64,000 bases of DNA from Climacium dendroides (taxonomy: Eukaryota > Streptophyta > Bryopsida > Hypnales > Climaciaceae): contig OX467082.1 of the NCBI GenBank assembly GCA_950106755.1, forward strand, positions 3,162,001 through 3,226,000. The letters are read 5' to 3'. Of this stretch, positions 1-12,896 are shown one piece after another. Numbering within the stretch: the first letter of the stretch is position 1; each line of letters begins with the position of its first letter. Under the pieces are notes generated by a model. That model was not told the origin of the DNA. It saw nothing but the letters and a program-made list of their open reading frames with translations, and made no database searches. Made by a program: the position numbers and the translations under genes.

Positions 1-1092
1 CACTGGTGTCCTCCGAAGTTGTCGAGTGAATTACCTGCAAGAATCCTCCTTTCAGTTATTAATTGATATTTTTCAATATTTTAGTTGTGCTACGCCTGCC
101 CAGAAAAGAAAATCTTCCTTTGCCAAAAGAGAAAAAGCGATTGGACTTTTTGCTTATGAGGAAACATGCTACGGCCATAGATCTTGCAGATATTAATAAC
201 TTGCTCAGGAAGTACACAACACTGCTGTGCTACCAATCTTGTAACGACTATCAACTGCTTTTGGAATTTGGATCCGTTGGAACTTGGAGGCTAGAAGGTA
301 TGGTGGTGCGGGCTGCTTCAGGGGATGGACCATGTCGGCTTCCGCAGCTCCTTCGCGGCGAATCTTCCACCTCCTCAAAGCTATTATGAGTTTGGCGCAA
401 GCTCGGGAACTTTGCTCAAAAGAAAACAAAAAACAAAACTCTGCTGCAATTTGCTAAAAGGCCGGGGAAGGAGCAGACCATCAGAGCTGACGAACCAGTC
501 CCCACTCCCCAGCCATGGCCTGGCGTCATTTATAACATTTGTTCATATATTTTCGTACTCTCCGCTCATGGTGTCTGCACAGAAGCGAAAGGTACGCTGG
601 GTTTCGGTATTGAAGTTCCGAAGTGGAGACTGTAAGGTTTCTTGGGTCTTTTCTTCCTCTCTTCCTCACTCGCACGCTTATTAGCTCCTAGGATCGCTTG
701 CATTCTGTCTGGAAACAGAGGATTTCGTCCACCATGTGAGCTTCGTTTGTGAATTTGACGTCACTCTTTTCTTTTGGTGTCAGTTTGACTTAATGTTCTC
801 TGTCATAGATTTCCTCCGTCAGGTAGTTCCATCGTAGTTCTGCTGACTGCAACACCTGGAGATACAATTAGCTTACCTGTAGATTGTTGAACTAACTTAC
901 CCATTAGACTCGAGTGACAATGGTCTTTGCACCAGTATCGCTCTCCTTTCTCTTCCTCTCCCGCTTTGAATTTCAAAATGAAGAATGCGGTCTTGGTGTT
1001 TCGTTTGCAGGGCCATGAGTAACCACGGCGGCAGCAACCCGGAATAGCGCTCGCAAGTGGGCACATTGAAGCAGAGCTTGGAGGCAGTAGCT
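1..1092 (+). other. Upstream region and probable 5' leader of PDR-A
   Basis: No convincing protein gene is seen here; the reading frames are short, overlapping and unlike any family I know. The stretch is mixed in composition and less AT-rich than the spacers further right. It lies directly before the ATG at 1093, so it probably holds the promoter and 5' untranslated leader of the PDR gene. A longer frame runs in from a GTG at 1057, but GTG is not a normal plant start, so the ATG at 1093 was preferred. No clear TATA box or transcription start could be fixed by eye. Confidence 0.4.
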
Positions 1093-4000
1093 ATGGCGGA
1101 GACGAATGGGAAACTCGCGAAGGCGGAGGACGTCGAACTCGGTGATGAAGACCCGAAGTACATCTCCCGAGAGGGTCCTTCTTCTAAGGGAGGTTCACGG
1201 CGCCAGAGTCTGAACTTGTCTCGCAGTTTGCGAGGCTCCAGCAATCGATTCTCGGACAGCTTGTCCCGGTCTGTGCCCTATGGCTTCTTCGGAGGCTCTA
1301 ATCCTTTGGAGTCGCAGACCATGGGATCCTCACGGGAGGATGATGAGAATGATTTGAAGTGGGCGGCACTGGAGAAGCTGCCGACTTTTAATCGACTGCG
1401 GACGTCGGTGTTTGAAAAAGATACGGGCAGTGTGAGGCATATGGATGTGAAGGACCTGTCGACAAAGGATTTTAATCATTTGTTGGGGAAACTGTATCGG
1501 CCGACTGACGCTGATGATGATCAGCTCCTGGCTAAAGTGCGAAAACGTCTCGACAGGTGAGGGCCATGTCTGTCTTGAGAGGAAGTCCCGTTTTCAAAAA
1601 TACTATTTAGATTATGAAGTTGAGTGTTCAAGTCTTGTTTGAAAATTGGCAGTTTTCGCAAAGTCTGACACTCTTTCTCTGTTCGTTACACTATTGGAGA
1701 AATTTTGTTTGGTTTGCATGACGAGTGATGTACAATGTGACTTAAAACTTTTTGGCGTAGATTTTAAATATTGATGCAAGGGTATCACTTTAGATACATG
1801 GATGGTCAACTCCTTGAGACGTAAATGGAGCTTAGACAAATCTGCAAAGCTTTGAGGGTGTCTGATCGAGCTCTCCTTTTTCCCCCATGTTGAGCTCTCT
1901 GCATTTTGAGCTTGAAATTTATATTTAGAAGCGGTAGAGTTTTAAAGTCCTGTTTGAAAATTGCCCCTTTTCGCAAGTCTGAAACGCCCTTTGTGTTCGT
2001 TGTTTTCACTATTGCGCAATTGGTGGAGTATTTTTTTTTGGTTTGCTTCATGAGAGATGAACTATGTGACAATCGCTGTTTGGCGTAGATTTTGAATAGT
2101 GATAATGGTAGCACTTTTGAAGCGTGGATGCTCCACTACTTGGGCATGAATGAAACTTGGACAAATCTGCAAAGTTTCGAGGGTGTTTGATTCCACTCCA
2201 AGATTATCCTTCCCCCCACCCATTTTGAGCTCGCTGCATTTTTTAGCTTCAAATTCTTGTCTAAGAGCAGTAGAGTTTTCAAGTCTGAGTGATACTTCTG
2301 AGTGATAATTCTGAGTGCATTTGACTTTGAGGTTCTGAATCTTGGGTGTGATGTAGAGTTGGAATTGATCTGCCCACAATTGAGGTGCGGTACGAGAATC
2401 TGTCGATCCAGGCGGACTGTCATGTGGGGAATCGGGGTTTGCCGACGCTTCTTAACGTCGTGCGAGATATCGTTGAGGTGATTACTTCACCATGTTGTTA
2501 ATTCTTAGTACAGCTTGCTCGTCGTTTTTATCAGCGAATGATTCCTTCAACCTCCAGAACCTTCGTTCACGCTCGCCGATGTTGAATTGGGAGATTTTTA
2601 ACTTTTTTGCTGCCTTTTTGTGTCAATTGATCAGGGCTTCCTCAACAAAGCGTATCTGCTTCGATCAAAGAAGCAGAAGATCACTATTTTGGACAACGTG
2701 AGCGGCTCCCTCAAACCTGGCCGGTAAGACTTTACATCGGTCGGAAACGTAGAATCCGAATGTCAGTAGTGAGGTTTCTGTTTCCCACACCATTTGGACA
2801 ATTTAATCAATACGTAGCAGTGTGCATTCATTGGGAGATCACCCAAACAGAGCTCACTGGACAGCTCACTTTGGGTTCAAGGAAAGCCAAACTCTCTTGC
2901 GATCAATTGTTTCTCACTCAGTGCCTGGTTAGATTTTCTTACACGATCATTCATTGAGTGGGAGGTGGAAGGGTCAGTTGACAACTCAGTGCCCACCCAC
3001 CAATTCAGCCAAGTCTTGCTTACACCTGTTGCTAGTTGAAGCCCAATCAAGTGTTTATTGGAAGTGCCGAGTTGCTGTTGGTAACAGTGGTTGGTATGGG
3101 AGACATAACCAGGCTCCTAACGGTTTTAATAATCTCTACCTTAACTGTAGTTTTTTTGCTTTCTTGCACCTTGTTTGAATGATTAGTTTATGATGAATTT
3201 TGTGTCGTAATGCAGAATGACATTGCTGCTGGGGCCACCAAGCTCAGGAAAGACGACGTTGTTGCTAGCACTGGCCGGGAAGCTTGACCGGGGCCTCAAG
3301 ACGGAGGGCAAGGTGACCTACAACGGCTACGGCTTCGATGAGTTTGTGCCACAGAAAACGGCAGCTTATGTCAGCCAGCATGACCTTCACGTCGGTGAAC
3401 TTACTGTTCGCGAGACGATGGACTTTTCAGCGCATGTTCTGGGCGTTGGATCCCAATTCGGTACTCTTTCATCCTTTGTGATTTCACCTAAATTGAGTTG
3501 AATCAGATGAAGTTTAGTTTTTTTTCTTAGCTCAATAGATTGACCGAGATTGAGTATTGCATTACATTCTTTACCCTATCCCTCACGGGCTGATTATGAT
3601 CCTATTTCTGATTCTCTTCTGTCCCAGTTCTCTAGTATCTTCCGTTAAGGAACATATCACATCCAGGAATTTATACTGGTTCCCAGTCGAAGTTTGATAG
3701 CTTTAGCTAAGGACCTGTGATGTTGTGATGGTTCAGAAATTTTGGAGGAGGTTACGAAGAGGGAAAAGCAGGCTGGGATTAGGCCTGAACCTGACGTGGA
3801 CACGTACATGAAAGTGAGCAATGCATTCCAATTTTGATGTGTAGTTCGGGAACATTTGTACTTCAGGGCCTTTTTTGTATAGTGGAAATCTGACCTTAAT
3901 ATTGACCGAGCTTGCTTTGGACTGTTGGGTTTGTAATGTTTGAGGGTGTACAACCATTTTGATTGGTTTTGGAAGCTCTGTTTTGATATCTCTCTCTCTC

Positions 4001-7000
4001 TTCGCTATTTGAATCTTGTATAAGTTTCTCTTTTGACCTGGTTACTGTTCTCCAGGCAACAGCCCTGCCAGGAGCTAATGGAAGCCTTGCTGTCGAGTAC
4101 ACCTTGAGGGTGTGTTTTCTTATCCCCTTGTATTCGCTGATGTAGTTTGATGATATGCATTGGAGTTGTCGCTGTAGATTTTAATGAACTTGCTGGATTC
4201 AAATGGGTTTCAGCCAGTTCGTTGAATGCGCGAACTGGCCAGGTTCCGTTGACAAGGCCGGAGTAGTGCTCCACTCTCTTTTGTTGAAATGTGCTCACTG
4301 TGAATGTGCGCAGATGCTTGGCCTCGACATATGTGCAGATACCATAGTCGGCGACGAAATGCGGCGAGGCATTTCAGGAGGTCAAAAGAAACGCGTCACC
4401 ACAGGTGCCCACTTGAATGTCACTCTATAAGAACGCCATTGTAACGAAATTTTCCTTGCCAGGTCCAATCACCTTCTGTTAGATTACTAGTGCGTTTGTT
4501 TAGAGAATTTGGAGGCTGATTCCTGGAACCTGCAGTAACTCAGTGTTCCGCGGGGCGCACAGTTCATAGAGATATTCATGGAAATGGCAGAACTTTTCCC
4601 AATTGTCAAAACTGAGATGCGCAAGCAGTTCTTTCTTAGAAATCCAGGACAAAGCTAGATTTCAGTCCTGCACAATTGCACAAACATTTACCATAACCAC
4701 TGGAAACGCCCGTCACTGAAATCCGTTCATTCAAACGAATTTTTGGTGATAATTTCTTACGTGGAGTTGCATTGTTTCCCGCTGTGCAGGAGAATTGATT
4801 GTGGGTCCTATGAAAGTGTTGTTCATGGACGAAATTTCGACAGGGTTAGACAGCTCCACCACATTCAGCATCGTGAGAAGCCTGCAGAGGTACACTCACG
4901 ATATGTCAGCGTCCGTTATGATCTCGTTGCTGCAGCCAGCGCCCGAGGTCTTCAACCTCTTTGACGACGTGCTCTTGCTCTCCGAGGGCCAGGTGGTCTA
5001 CAACGGACCCATCACACGGGTTGAGGAGTTTTTCGAGTCTTGCGGGTTCAAGTCTCCGGAGCGGAAGGGTATTGCTGATTTCTTGCAAGAGGTGCGTTGT
5101 TTGGTTCAATGCCTGTATTACTGGGTTTCAGATTTTGTCGAATGCATCGTTACAGTAAAACTTTAAGTACAGGTTTATAACACACAGTACTAAACAGAAC
5201 AGAGCAGAACAAAACTTTATAAAACAGAAACAAATCAGAACAAAACAGTGCTTTATAAAATAGAAACAAAGCAGAACAAAACTAGTAAATGAAAATGGTC
5301 TTTAATGCAGAATTTACGTAAAGAAGAGAACCTGTTGTGTTCTTGTACTGTTCTACAGTATCCTTATGGCAGCTTAAAAACAATGTATTAAAACCTGTGT
5401 TCTAGAGTACCTGGTTCTATTGTGGATCATTATTCAGTTTGACAAGTGCTGATTGGAATTCTCAAAGTATTTATGTTGTTGAATTGCTTGATTGGTCAGT
5501 TCCAATTTCAACTTCATTCTCTTTCTACGCGCATTCCTCAAGGTCTTAAACCCTCTATGGATTACCCTATCAGATAGTATTACAAGAAAATTCAATGTGG
5601 TCTCCTCCTGCAGGTAACTTCCCGCAAGGACCAAGAGCAATATTGGATGGATAAGCGCAAACCGTACCGATATGTTCCCGTGAAGAAATTTGTGGAACTG
5701 TTCCAGAAATTCCCTGTGGGTACTCAAATCCAGGACGAGCTTGCGGACCCATATCCAAAGGAGAAATGTCACCCGGCAGCTCTAGCAAAGAAGAACTACA
5801 CAATCTCAAAACTGGAGCTTTTCAGGGTTACCTTCGACCGGGAGCTTATTCTTATGAAACGGAACGCCATCGTCTTCATCGTCAATGTGTTCCAGGTATT
5901 CATGACTATCCACATTGCAAATTCAATGACCTCAAGAAAGCAAATTCAGAACTATCCTCATATTATTAAAACTGCATATTTCAGTGAATCTGTCGCACTA
6001 TCAGTTACCCGACTGAATCCCATCTAAGATGCTCCAATTTCAGGTATTTGGCATGTTTCCAGGCGTTTGTCTGGAAAGTCAGTCCTAGTTTTCAGAGCTT
6101 TGTCCACTTGAATCCCCCAATTATGTCACTGAATCGCCCAATATAACGAATTCGATGTTACTCTTCTCGGTACTAATTACTGGTTTCAAGATAACATACT
6201 CTCATGCAGTGTTGATGCACTATTAAGAATGTGATGGTATAACGAGCTGTCTTAACCTCCCAATATCGATTCCACAGGGTTGTTTACTTGAATGTCATCC
6301 TCAGAATGGTTCAACCAAATATAAATTTCCTAGTCAAGCATAACAAACTCTGCATTCGCGTGTCTGTTTTGAGATACTATGCTCTCGTATAGTGGCTGAT
6401 ATTAATGAAGATGATATTTTCATCGCTGTTTTAACCTCCCAATATCGATTCAACGTTTTTTTTCACATGAATGTCGACCTCAGAATGTCTCAAAACTGAT
6501 TGCCAAAAGTAAATTTTCTAGTCAAGCATAATCAATCCTGCCCCCCCATTGCCTGTTTTCCAGATCACAGTAGGCGCCTTCATCTCCATGACCGTCTTCT
6601 TCCGCACGCGCCTCAACCAGGACTCCATCGCCTCCGCCTCGCTCTACTTAAACGCCCTCTTCTACGCCGTGATTGTGATGATGTTCACGGGCTTCGGAGA
6701 GCTCGCATCCACCATCGGTCGCCTCCCCGTCCTCATCAAGCAACGCGACATGCTGTTCGCCCCTGCGTGGGCGTACTCCGTCTCCGCCATGGTGCTCGCC
6801 ATCCCACTCTCACTTCTCGAGTGCGGGATCTTCACGTGCATGACTTACTATGTCACTGGGTATGCACCAGATGCTAGTCGGTTTTTCAAGCAGTACTTGC
6901 TTCTGTTTATGATCCAACAGCAGGCGGGGGGGATGTTCCGGTTTGTCGCTGGAGTTTGCCGGACCATCACCTTGGGTTTTACGTTGGGGTGGATCCTCAT

Positions 7001-10000
7001 TCTACTGATTTTCATGCTGGGCGGGTTTATTATGCCGCGCCCGGAGCTTCCGATTTGGTGGAGGTGGGGGTATTGGACGAGCAGCTTGAGTTACTCGGTG
7101 AACGCTATCTCTGTCAATGAGTTTCGGGACAATCGTTGGGATAAGGTCAGCCTCTCTACAACTTTGTTGAGAGAATGGAAGTTCACGGATCCTGAAATGT
7201 ATGTAATGTTCGAACAATTTAGATTCTCTCCGTTTCGCCTTTTTTGAGAGCTCACGTGAATATAATTTCAGAGTTTCTTGACGAACGATGGGATAAGGTC
7301 AGACTCTCTTCAATTTTGTTGGTAGAATTAAGGGTATTCCATGCAATTGTGTGTAATATCATACCGTTCTAGATTTTCTCCCTTTCGCATTTTGTGAGAG
7401 TGCACTTTGAATATCGGTCCTGAGTTTCTTGAGGAGGGATTTTGCTAAACCTGTCTAGCAGGATGCATGTTTTTGTGAAAGGCAATGGGACTTTGCTTGA
7501 ATTGGTTATGGTTTGTTCTCTTTAATGTGACTGTCCAGGATCTCAACTCGGGTCTCAAGGAGATGACTATGACGTAGTATGAGAATTATGCTTCAGTAAA
7601 TGATATTGGAAGATTATGCAGGATATTCCTGTACCGCTCTGTAAAGAAGTTTTTAGTGAAGAGTGTATGAATGTTATGATTTTCTCTCATGATAAATTGG
7701 GTTTCATTTTTGCCATGCAGCCTATTTCTTCGACAAATTCCGAGAGCATTGGAATTGGAATCCTGAAATCGTATGGGCAGCATGTCGAGAATTATTGGTA
7801 CTGGCTTGGCATTGGCGCTCTTATTGGGTTCTACATCTTGTTCAACCTCGGCTTCACTATTAGTCTGGGCTACATGCCAGGTGAGTTTTCTTTCGCTTCC
7901 ACATCATATCATGAACCTCCTCAGGAAGAATATAAGTTTCAGGTATTAATGTTCCATATTACCCCTTGTGATTCTCAAACCTCCTGTGACCGTTTTTGAC
8001 TGTTTTTGAATTCAGCGTTGGGCAAACCGCAAGCCATTATGTCGGAAGAGGAGCTAGCTGAGAAGGAAGCCAACAGAACCGGTGACGTTAGCTTGGCCAG
8101 GTCCAAGTCTGGAATGTCCAAGTCACGCAGATCAAGTGCGAGCCAGACGCGGTCGCTAGCCACCATTATGGGATCCAGGAAAGGCGCTGCAACGCCCAAC
8201 AGTCAAAGCAGACGGACGTCCACAGGCCAACGGAGCGAGTCGGATGTGGAAGATGTGGAGGCCGTGGCTGAAGTTGGGAAGGAGCAGCGAGGCATGATTC
8301 TTCCGTTTGAGCCTTTGTCCATCTCCTTTGACGACATCAGTTACTTTGTCGACATGCCTGCTGTAAGTCTCGCCTCACTTTTCATCAAGTAATGCTTCCG
8401 CCAGCTGTAGCTTTGTTACCGAAATGGACTTGATTCCCCAAATGGACTAGTCCCTTTGTAGAGATTCTGAAATTGCCCTCTTTTGCATTCCTGCTCTGAC
8501 ACTCCGTAGTGTACCGAGCAGAAAGCTTTGCAGTTGTGGTCTTTTCGTAGCTTTGAGTTCAAAAGTAGTACCGCAAGTGGTTAGACTATCCATGTTTTAA
8601 TGTCACACACTGATCTAAATTTAGAATTTGTTGCAGCTAGTATTGTCTAGCATTTAGTACATCTACCATCAGGGTAAGCCGAAGTTCTGTAGGGATTATG
8701 TTATCATGAACACATGGATCTGAGAGATTTGGACCCCGTGACCCTGGATCAAATACTTTTGGAAGTGAAATTTGAGCTGAGAGTGGAATCTGAGATCCCC
8801 GTCAGCACCTTATTATCAAATCATTATATCCTTTTAAATGGAAAACTTTCAAGCACTTGTCACGGCTCCATCCGCCTGTTTTTAAGTAATCTCTCCCTGT
8901 TTTTTCTGAGGTCTGTGCACTCGACTCTTACATTTTTGGTGCCGCATTAACGAATACCGTATGTCCATTGAATGATTTTTTCTGCAGGAAATGAAATCAG
9001 ATGAAATGACAGAGACGAAGCTTCAGCTACTCAATAAAATCACTGGTGCTTTCCGACCAGGTGTACTGACGGCTTTGGTGGGAGTCAGTGGAGCTGGGAA
9101 GTCGACGCTCATGGATGTGCTCGCTGGACGGAAGACAGGGGGGTACATTGAAGGTGACATTCGGATCTCAGGATACCCGAAGAACCAAAAGACATTTGCA
9201 CGAATTTCAGGTTACTGCGAGCAAAATGATATTCACTCTCCGCAAGTCACAGTTCGGGAGTCTCTCATCTACTCCGCGTGGCTTCGTTTAGCGTCCGACA
9301 TTGACGATGAACAGAAAATGGTCAGTTCGCAGCCATCAATCTCTTCATTTCTACAATGTAATCAGTTTCTATGGCTATGGTTGGGGTGTAACAGTTCAAG
9401 ACTTGTGCTTCGAGAATGGAATGATTGTGAGACAAGAATCTGGGGTTCAGAATCGCGTGGGGTTGGATTTGGAAACTAACGATTGGATTGAGTGGCTGAA
9501 ATTGAATTTAGGCATTGGTTTTGTAGCTTTGAGGCTGATGATGAGAGCAATGTCTGTATGTTGGCAGGCTTTCGTGGAAGAAGTGTTGGACTTGGTGGAA
9601 CTGAAGCCACTGGAGAATGCGTTGGTGGGGCTGCCAGGCATCACGGGGTTGTCAACCGAGCAAAGGAAGCGATTGACGATCGCAGTGGAGCTGGTTGCCA
9701 ACCCATCCATCATTTTCATGGACGAGCCGACGAGTGGTCTGGATGCCCGAGCAGCTGCCATTGTGATGCGTTGTGTTCGCAACACGGTGGATACCGGACG
9801 AACTGTCGTGTGCACCATTCATCAACCCAGCATTGACATCTTTGAGGCCTTTGATGAGGTAAAGCTTTTTCACATGATCTTTTTCTTAGCAATCAAGGCT
9901 CACCAGATACAGGAATGGCATTGAAGTGGAAGAAATGTCAGTACTCTAGTAAAGCAAATAGATACCATACTAAAAGAACAACAACAATGCTTGAGGAATC

Positions 10001-12896
10001 CTGTTCTCATTTTGACATGCGTTGGGCATCCTGTATGACACATGAACTTCGACATGACAATGAAGTAGCAAGTGTTGCTTGGAAGTCTGAAATGAAGATA
10101 GGATGAGCCTTTAAAAGTAATTAATTTCATGTTGTATAAACCGGGCAGAAGTAGTAGTTATGTTTGTGCGGCTACGTTCGTAACCTTATTGTTACTTACC
10201 CATACGTATATACTTGCATTTGGAGGTTCTCAGTTTCTGTGAGGTTTAGTTTTTCACTTGTTTTTTTTACCAATGTACTGTACAGCTCTTATTGTTGAAG
10301 CGAGGTGGACAAGTCATCTACGCAGGCGAATTGGGTCACAACTCCAGCAAACTTGTAGAGTATTTTGAGGTACTAACTTACTCAATTTCGTTCTTATATT
10401 CTACATCATTTGGAGTGGTCGATTACAGCATAGCTGGAAGACCGATGCACAATGCGAGGTTGCGTTACTTCGATGAACTATCGTGATAATCAAAGTTGTT
10501 CTTGGCTTCTTGTTCATAAGCATACTTCGTACATTTGTTCTAAACTGTGACTCTGTCCATGTGAAGTCGTTGCCTGGAGTCGCTAAAATTACGGATGGAT
10601 ACAATCCTGCAACGTGGATGTTGGAGGTGACCAATATTGAAGAGGAGATGGCTCTTGGAGTGGACTTCGCTGATGTTTATCAGAAATCGGAGCTTTACCG
10701 GTATGAATCCTGCTAACCCTTGTCATTTTTGGAAATATAATTGATCTAAATGTCCAAATCTTGGAGATAAAGCTTATTGAAAACGGGCGAACATGTTCAG
10801 TCTTTTTCTCTATCCCAAGAGCTGCAAAGCCTTCTAATCGTCTTTACTGCTTAAATTTGTCATATATTCATTACATTGTTGTAATTTTCTGCTCTCTACC
10901 AGAAAGTTATAACACTCATCTATAATCTCAGTTCCATATATGTCTTAAGAGTTTAGAACCCTGGTGTTTTGGTTTGACAACTGAAACCTCATACGAGCAT
11001 TTGAAGTCTTAATTTTCAGCACATTTTGGCACACTGAATTTTCCCAAAATATCGAATAATTTGAGGTTCTACTCTATGTCACTAACTGGACATTTGTTGT
11101 TGTCCTTGCGCAGGCGCAACAAAGCTCTTGTGCATGAACTTACTGTACCTACGCCAGGCTCAAAGGACTTGTACTTTCCTACGGAGTTTCCTCTGTCATT
11201 CCTGCAGCAGCTGTGGTGCATCCTCTGGAAGCAGAACTTGACGTATTGGAGGAGCCCGGACTACAACCTTGTTCGGTTTTGCTTTACTTTCTTCACCGCG
11301 CTCATTTGTGGAAGTGTCTTCTGGGGTGTTGGACAAAAATTGTGAGCTCCAAATCTTACGCTTATTTTGCTCTGATCATCTGTATATGGTCTCTGACAAG
11401 AATTACAATATCTTCCAGATGGTGCTTGTTCTTCTTATGATGAGTTCGCTTTGGTTGATTGCAGTGCCAAATCGTCAGAGCTAATTATCACAATGGGTGC
11501 ATTATATGGTTCAACGCTCTTCATATGCTTCAACAACGCCGGCACAGTCCAGGCCATGGTGAGCATTGAACGAACTGTGCACTACAGGGAGAAGGCAGCT
11601 GGGATGTACTCCTCCATTCCTTATGCATTGGCACAGGTATTTCCGTTTCCATCAATTTTCCAGTTATGGTTTCGATATCATTTACACTTCACGTGAAGTT
11701 GACCAGTCAACAGATGTGTCAACAATCCCTTTGGTTGAGAGGGAGAGGGATTTTACTCTATCTTCAGTGTTTAATGTACCAAATTGTACACTCTTGACTC
11801 AAGAGTACGACGTAGCATTTTGTCAAAAGTTACGTACCTTCATGAGTGTTGACCAGGAGTTGTCAGAGTTTACACTTGTGTTCTCAGGAAGAGACTTGGA
11901 AATTTTAACACCAGACTTATCTGTGAACTTAATCAGGTTTTAATTGAAATCCCATATGTGCTGGCACAAGCAACTATGTATGGTCTCATCACCTACTCCA
12001 TGCTGCAATTTCAATGGACTGCTGCCAAGTTCTTCTGGTACTTCTACTTCTTGTTCATCAGCTTGCTCATCTACACCTTCTACGGCATGATGATGGTGGC
12101 CATCACACCCAACTTTATCCTGGCTTCCATTGTCAGCGCTTTCTTCTACACGCTCTTCAACCTCTTCACAGGATTCCTGATTCCACGCCCGGTAAGCATA
12201 CCTTACTTACCAACCAATTTCAAGTTCTTAATAAATATTGGAGTGTTTTTGAGTGCCGACCTCCATAAATACTTGTGAAATTCCATTTAAGAAATCATCA
12301 ACGTCCTATTTATGTCGTGATTAATGCTTGAAAAAACCGCCCCACAGAATCCTGCATCTGCATTCCATGTTGAAAGTGGTTTGACTGATGAGTGATAACC
12401 CGATGGGTAACTTTCGGGTCAACCATCAAAGGATTCAGGATCTCTTTTGGGTTGAATCGTACTTTTTCTTGTGTCTCCCACACCTTTGAAGAGTTTTATT
12501 GTCAGAACTTTTTATAATAAGAAAAAGTAGATTGAAAGAAGAGAACCTTGTTTTTACATGTTTATTCTGCGTTTCTGCGAAGAGAAACTCTGCAAAACTC
12601 TAACCCTGATACGGTTTGTGTAACAGTCCATTCCGCCTTGGTGGATCTGGTACTACTGGTTCTGTCCCTTGGCATGGACCATATACGGGCTCGTGACTTC
12701 GCAGTTTGGTGATTACACAACGAAACTGTTAGTAGTCGGGGCTCCGTCGACAACTGTTAAGGAATATCTTCGCCATACTTTCGGATTCCGGCATGAATTT
12801 CTAGCTGCCGTTGGCCCTGTTCTCTTCCTCTGGATGCTGTTTTTCGCCGGCATCTTCATCTTTGCCATCAAGTTCCTCAATTTCCAGCGTCGGTGA
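1093..12896 (+). CDS. Full-size ABCG (PDR-type) transporter, 20 exons (PDR-A)
   Basis: Exons: 1093-1556, 2357-2477, 2635-2723, 3216-3460, 3737-3813, 4056-4109, 4314-4404, 4790-5091, 5614-5895, 6564-7145, 7721-7880, 8016-8362, 8988-9320, 9568-9858, 10286-10369, 10567-10700, 11114-11341, 11465-11636, 11937-12191, 12627-12896. The joined frame stays open and gives 1526 aa, slightly longer than the usual 1400-1500 of plant PDR proteins. Order is NBD1-TMD1-NBD2-TMD2. NBD1 has Walker [10 protein letters not shown] (231-239), signature ISGGQKKR (370-377) and Walker B LFMDE (391-395). NBD2 has Walker [10 protein letters not shown] (970-978), the PDR-typical degenerate signature LSTEQRKR (1077-1084) and Walker B IFMDE (1098-1102). 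Hydrophobic membrane segments follow each NBD, and the protein ends KFLNFQRR like other PDRs. The family exports terpenoids, hormones or phenolics across the plasma membrane; the substrate cannot be told here. PDR-B downstream is its paralogue. All introns fit GT-AG, but the model was built by eye. Confidence 0.93.
1619..2290. repeat. Tandem repeat of about 320 bp in PDR-A intron 1
   Basis: Intron 1 (1557-2356) is mostly a diverged direct repeat. Units start near 1619, 1934 and 2270 with GTTGAG or GTAGAG followed by TTTTCAAGTC-like sequence. Shared landmarks in the first two units are GTTTGAAAATTG, TTTGGTTTGC, TTTGGCGTAGATTTT, GACAAATCTGCAAAG and a TTGAGCT stretch. The third unit is cut short by the acceptor at 2356. 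Confidence 0.8.
5185..5290. repeat. Short A-rich tandem repeat in PDR-A intron 8
   Basis: Two to three imperfect units of about 32-36 bp contain CAGAACAAAAC, CTTTATAAAA and AGAAACAAA in the same order. It is simple-sequence growth in an intron with no apparent function. Confidence 0.65.
6110..6545. repeat. Tandem repeat of about 179 bp in PDR-A intron 9
   Basis: The run TTAACCTCCCAATATCGATTC occurs near 6252 and again near 6431, with matching downstream parts such as CTAGTCAAGCATAA at about 6331 and 6520. A weaker third copy starts near 6130. The array ends at the acceptor of exon 10. Confidence 0.75.
7119..7440 (+). repeat. Tandem duplication across the exon 10 / intron 10 junction of PDR-A
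   Basis: The segment 7119-7270 holds the last 27 bases of exon 10, its donor site and 125 bp of intron. It is repeated at 7271-7421, and a third start (GAGTTTCTTGA) begins at 7422. The second copy keeps GATGGGATAAGGTCAG, a duplicated exon end and donor, at about 7287-7302. The first donor (7146) gives the correct frame into exon 11; the second is a potential decoy. Confidence 0.85.

Noticed and set aside
63..684. Overlapping open frames before PDR-A
   Set aside because: They are short, overlap in several frames, and show no domain or codon pattern of a real gene.
7616..7720. Upstream extension of PDR-A exon 11 as coding
   Set aside because: The frame is open by chance. The acceptor at 7720 fits the phase and the alignment with PDR-B exon 5.
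9447..9873. Minus-strand and alternative-frame open frames over PDR-A NBD2 exons
   Set aside because: They are shadows of the conserved exon on the other frames; the same shadow appears over the matching PDR-B exon.
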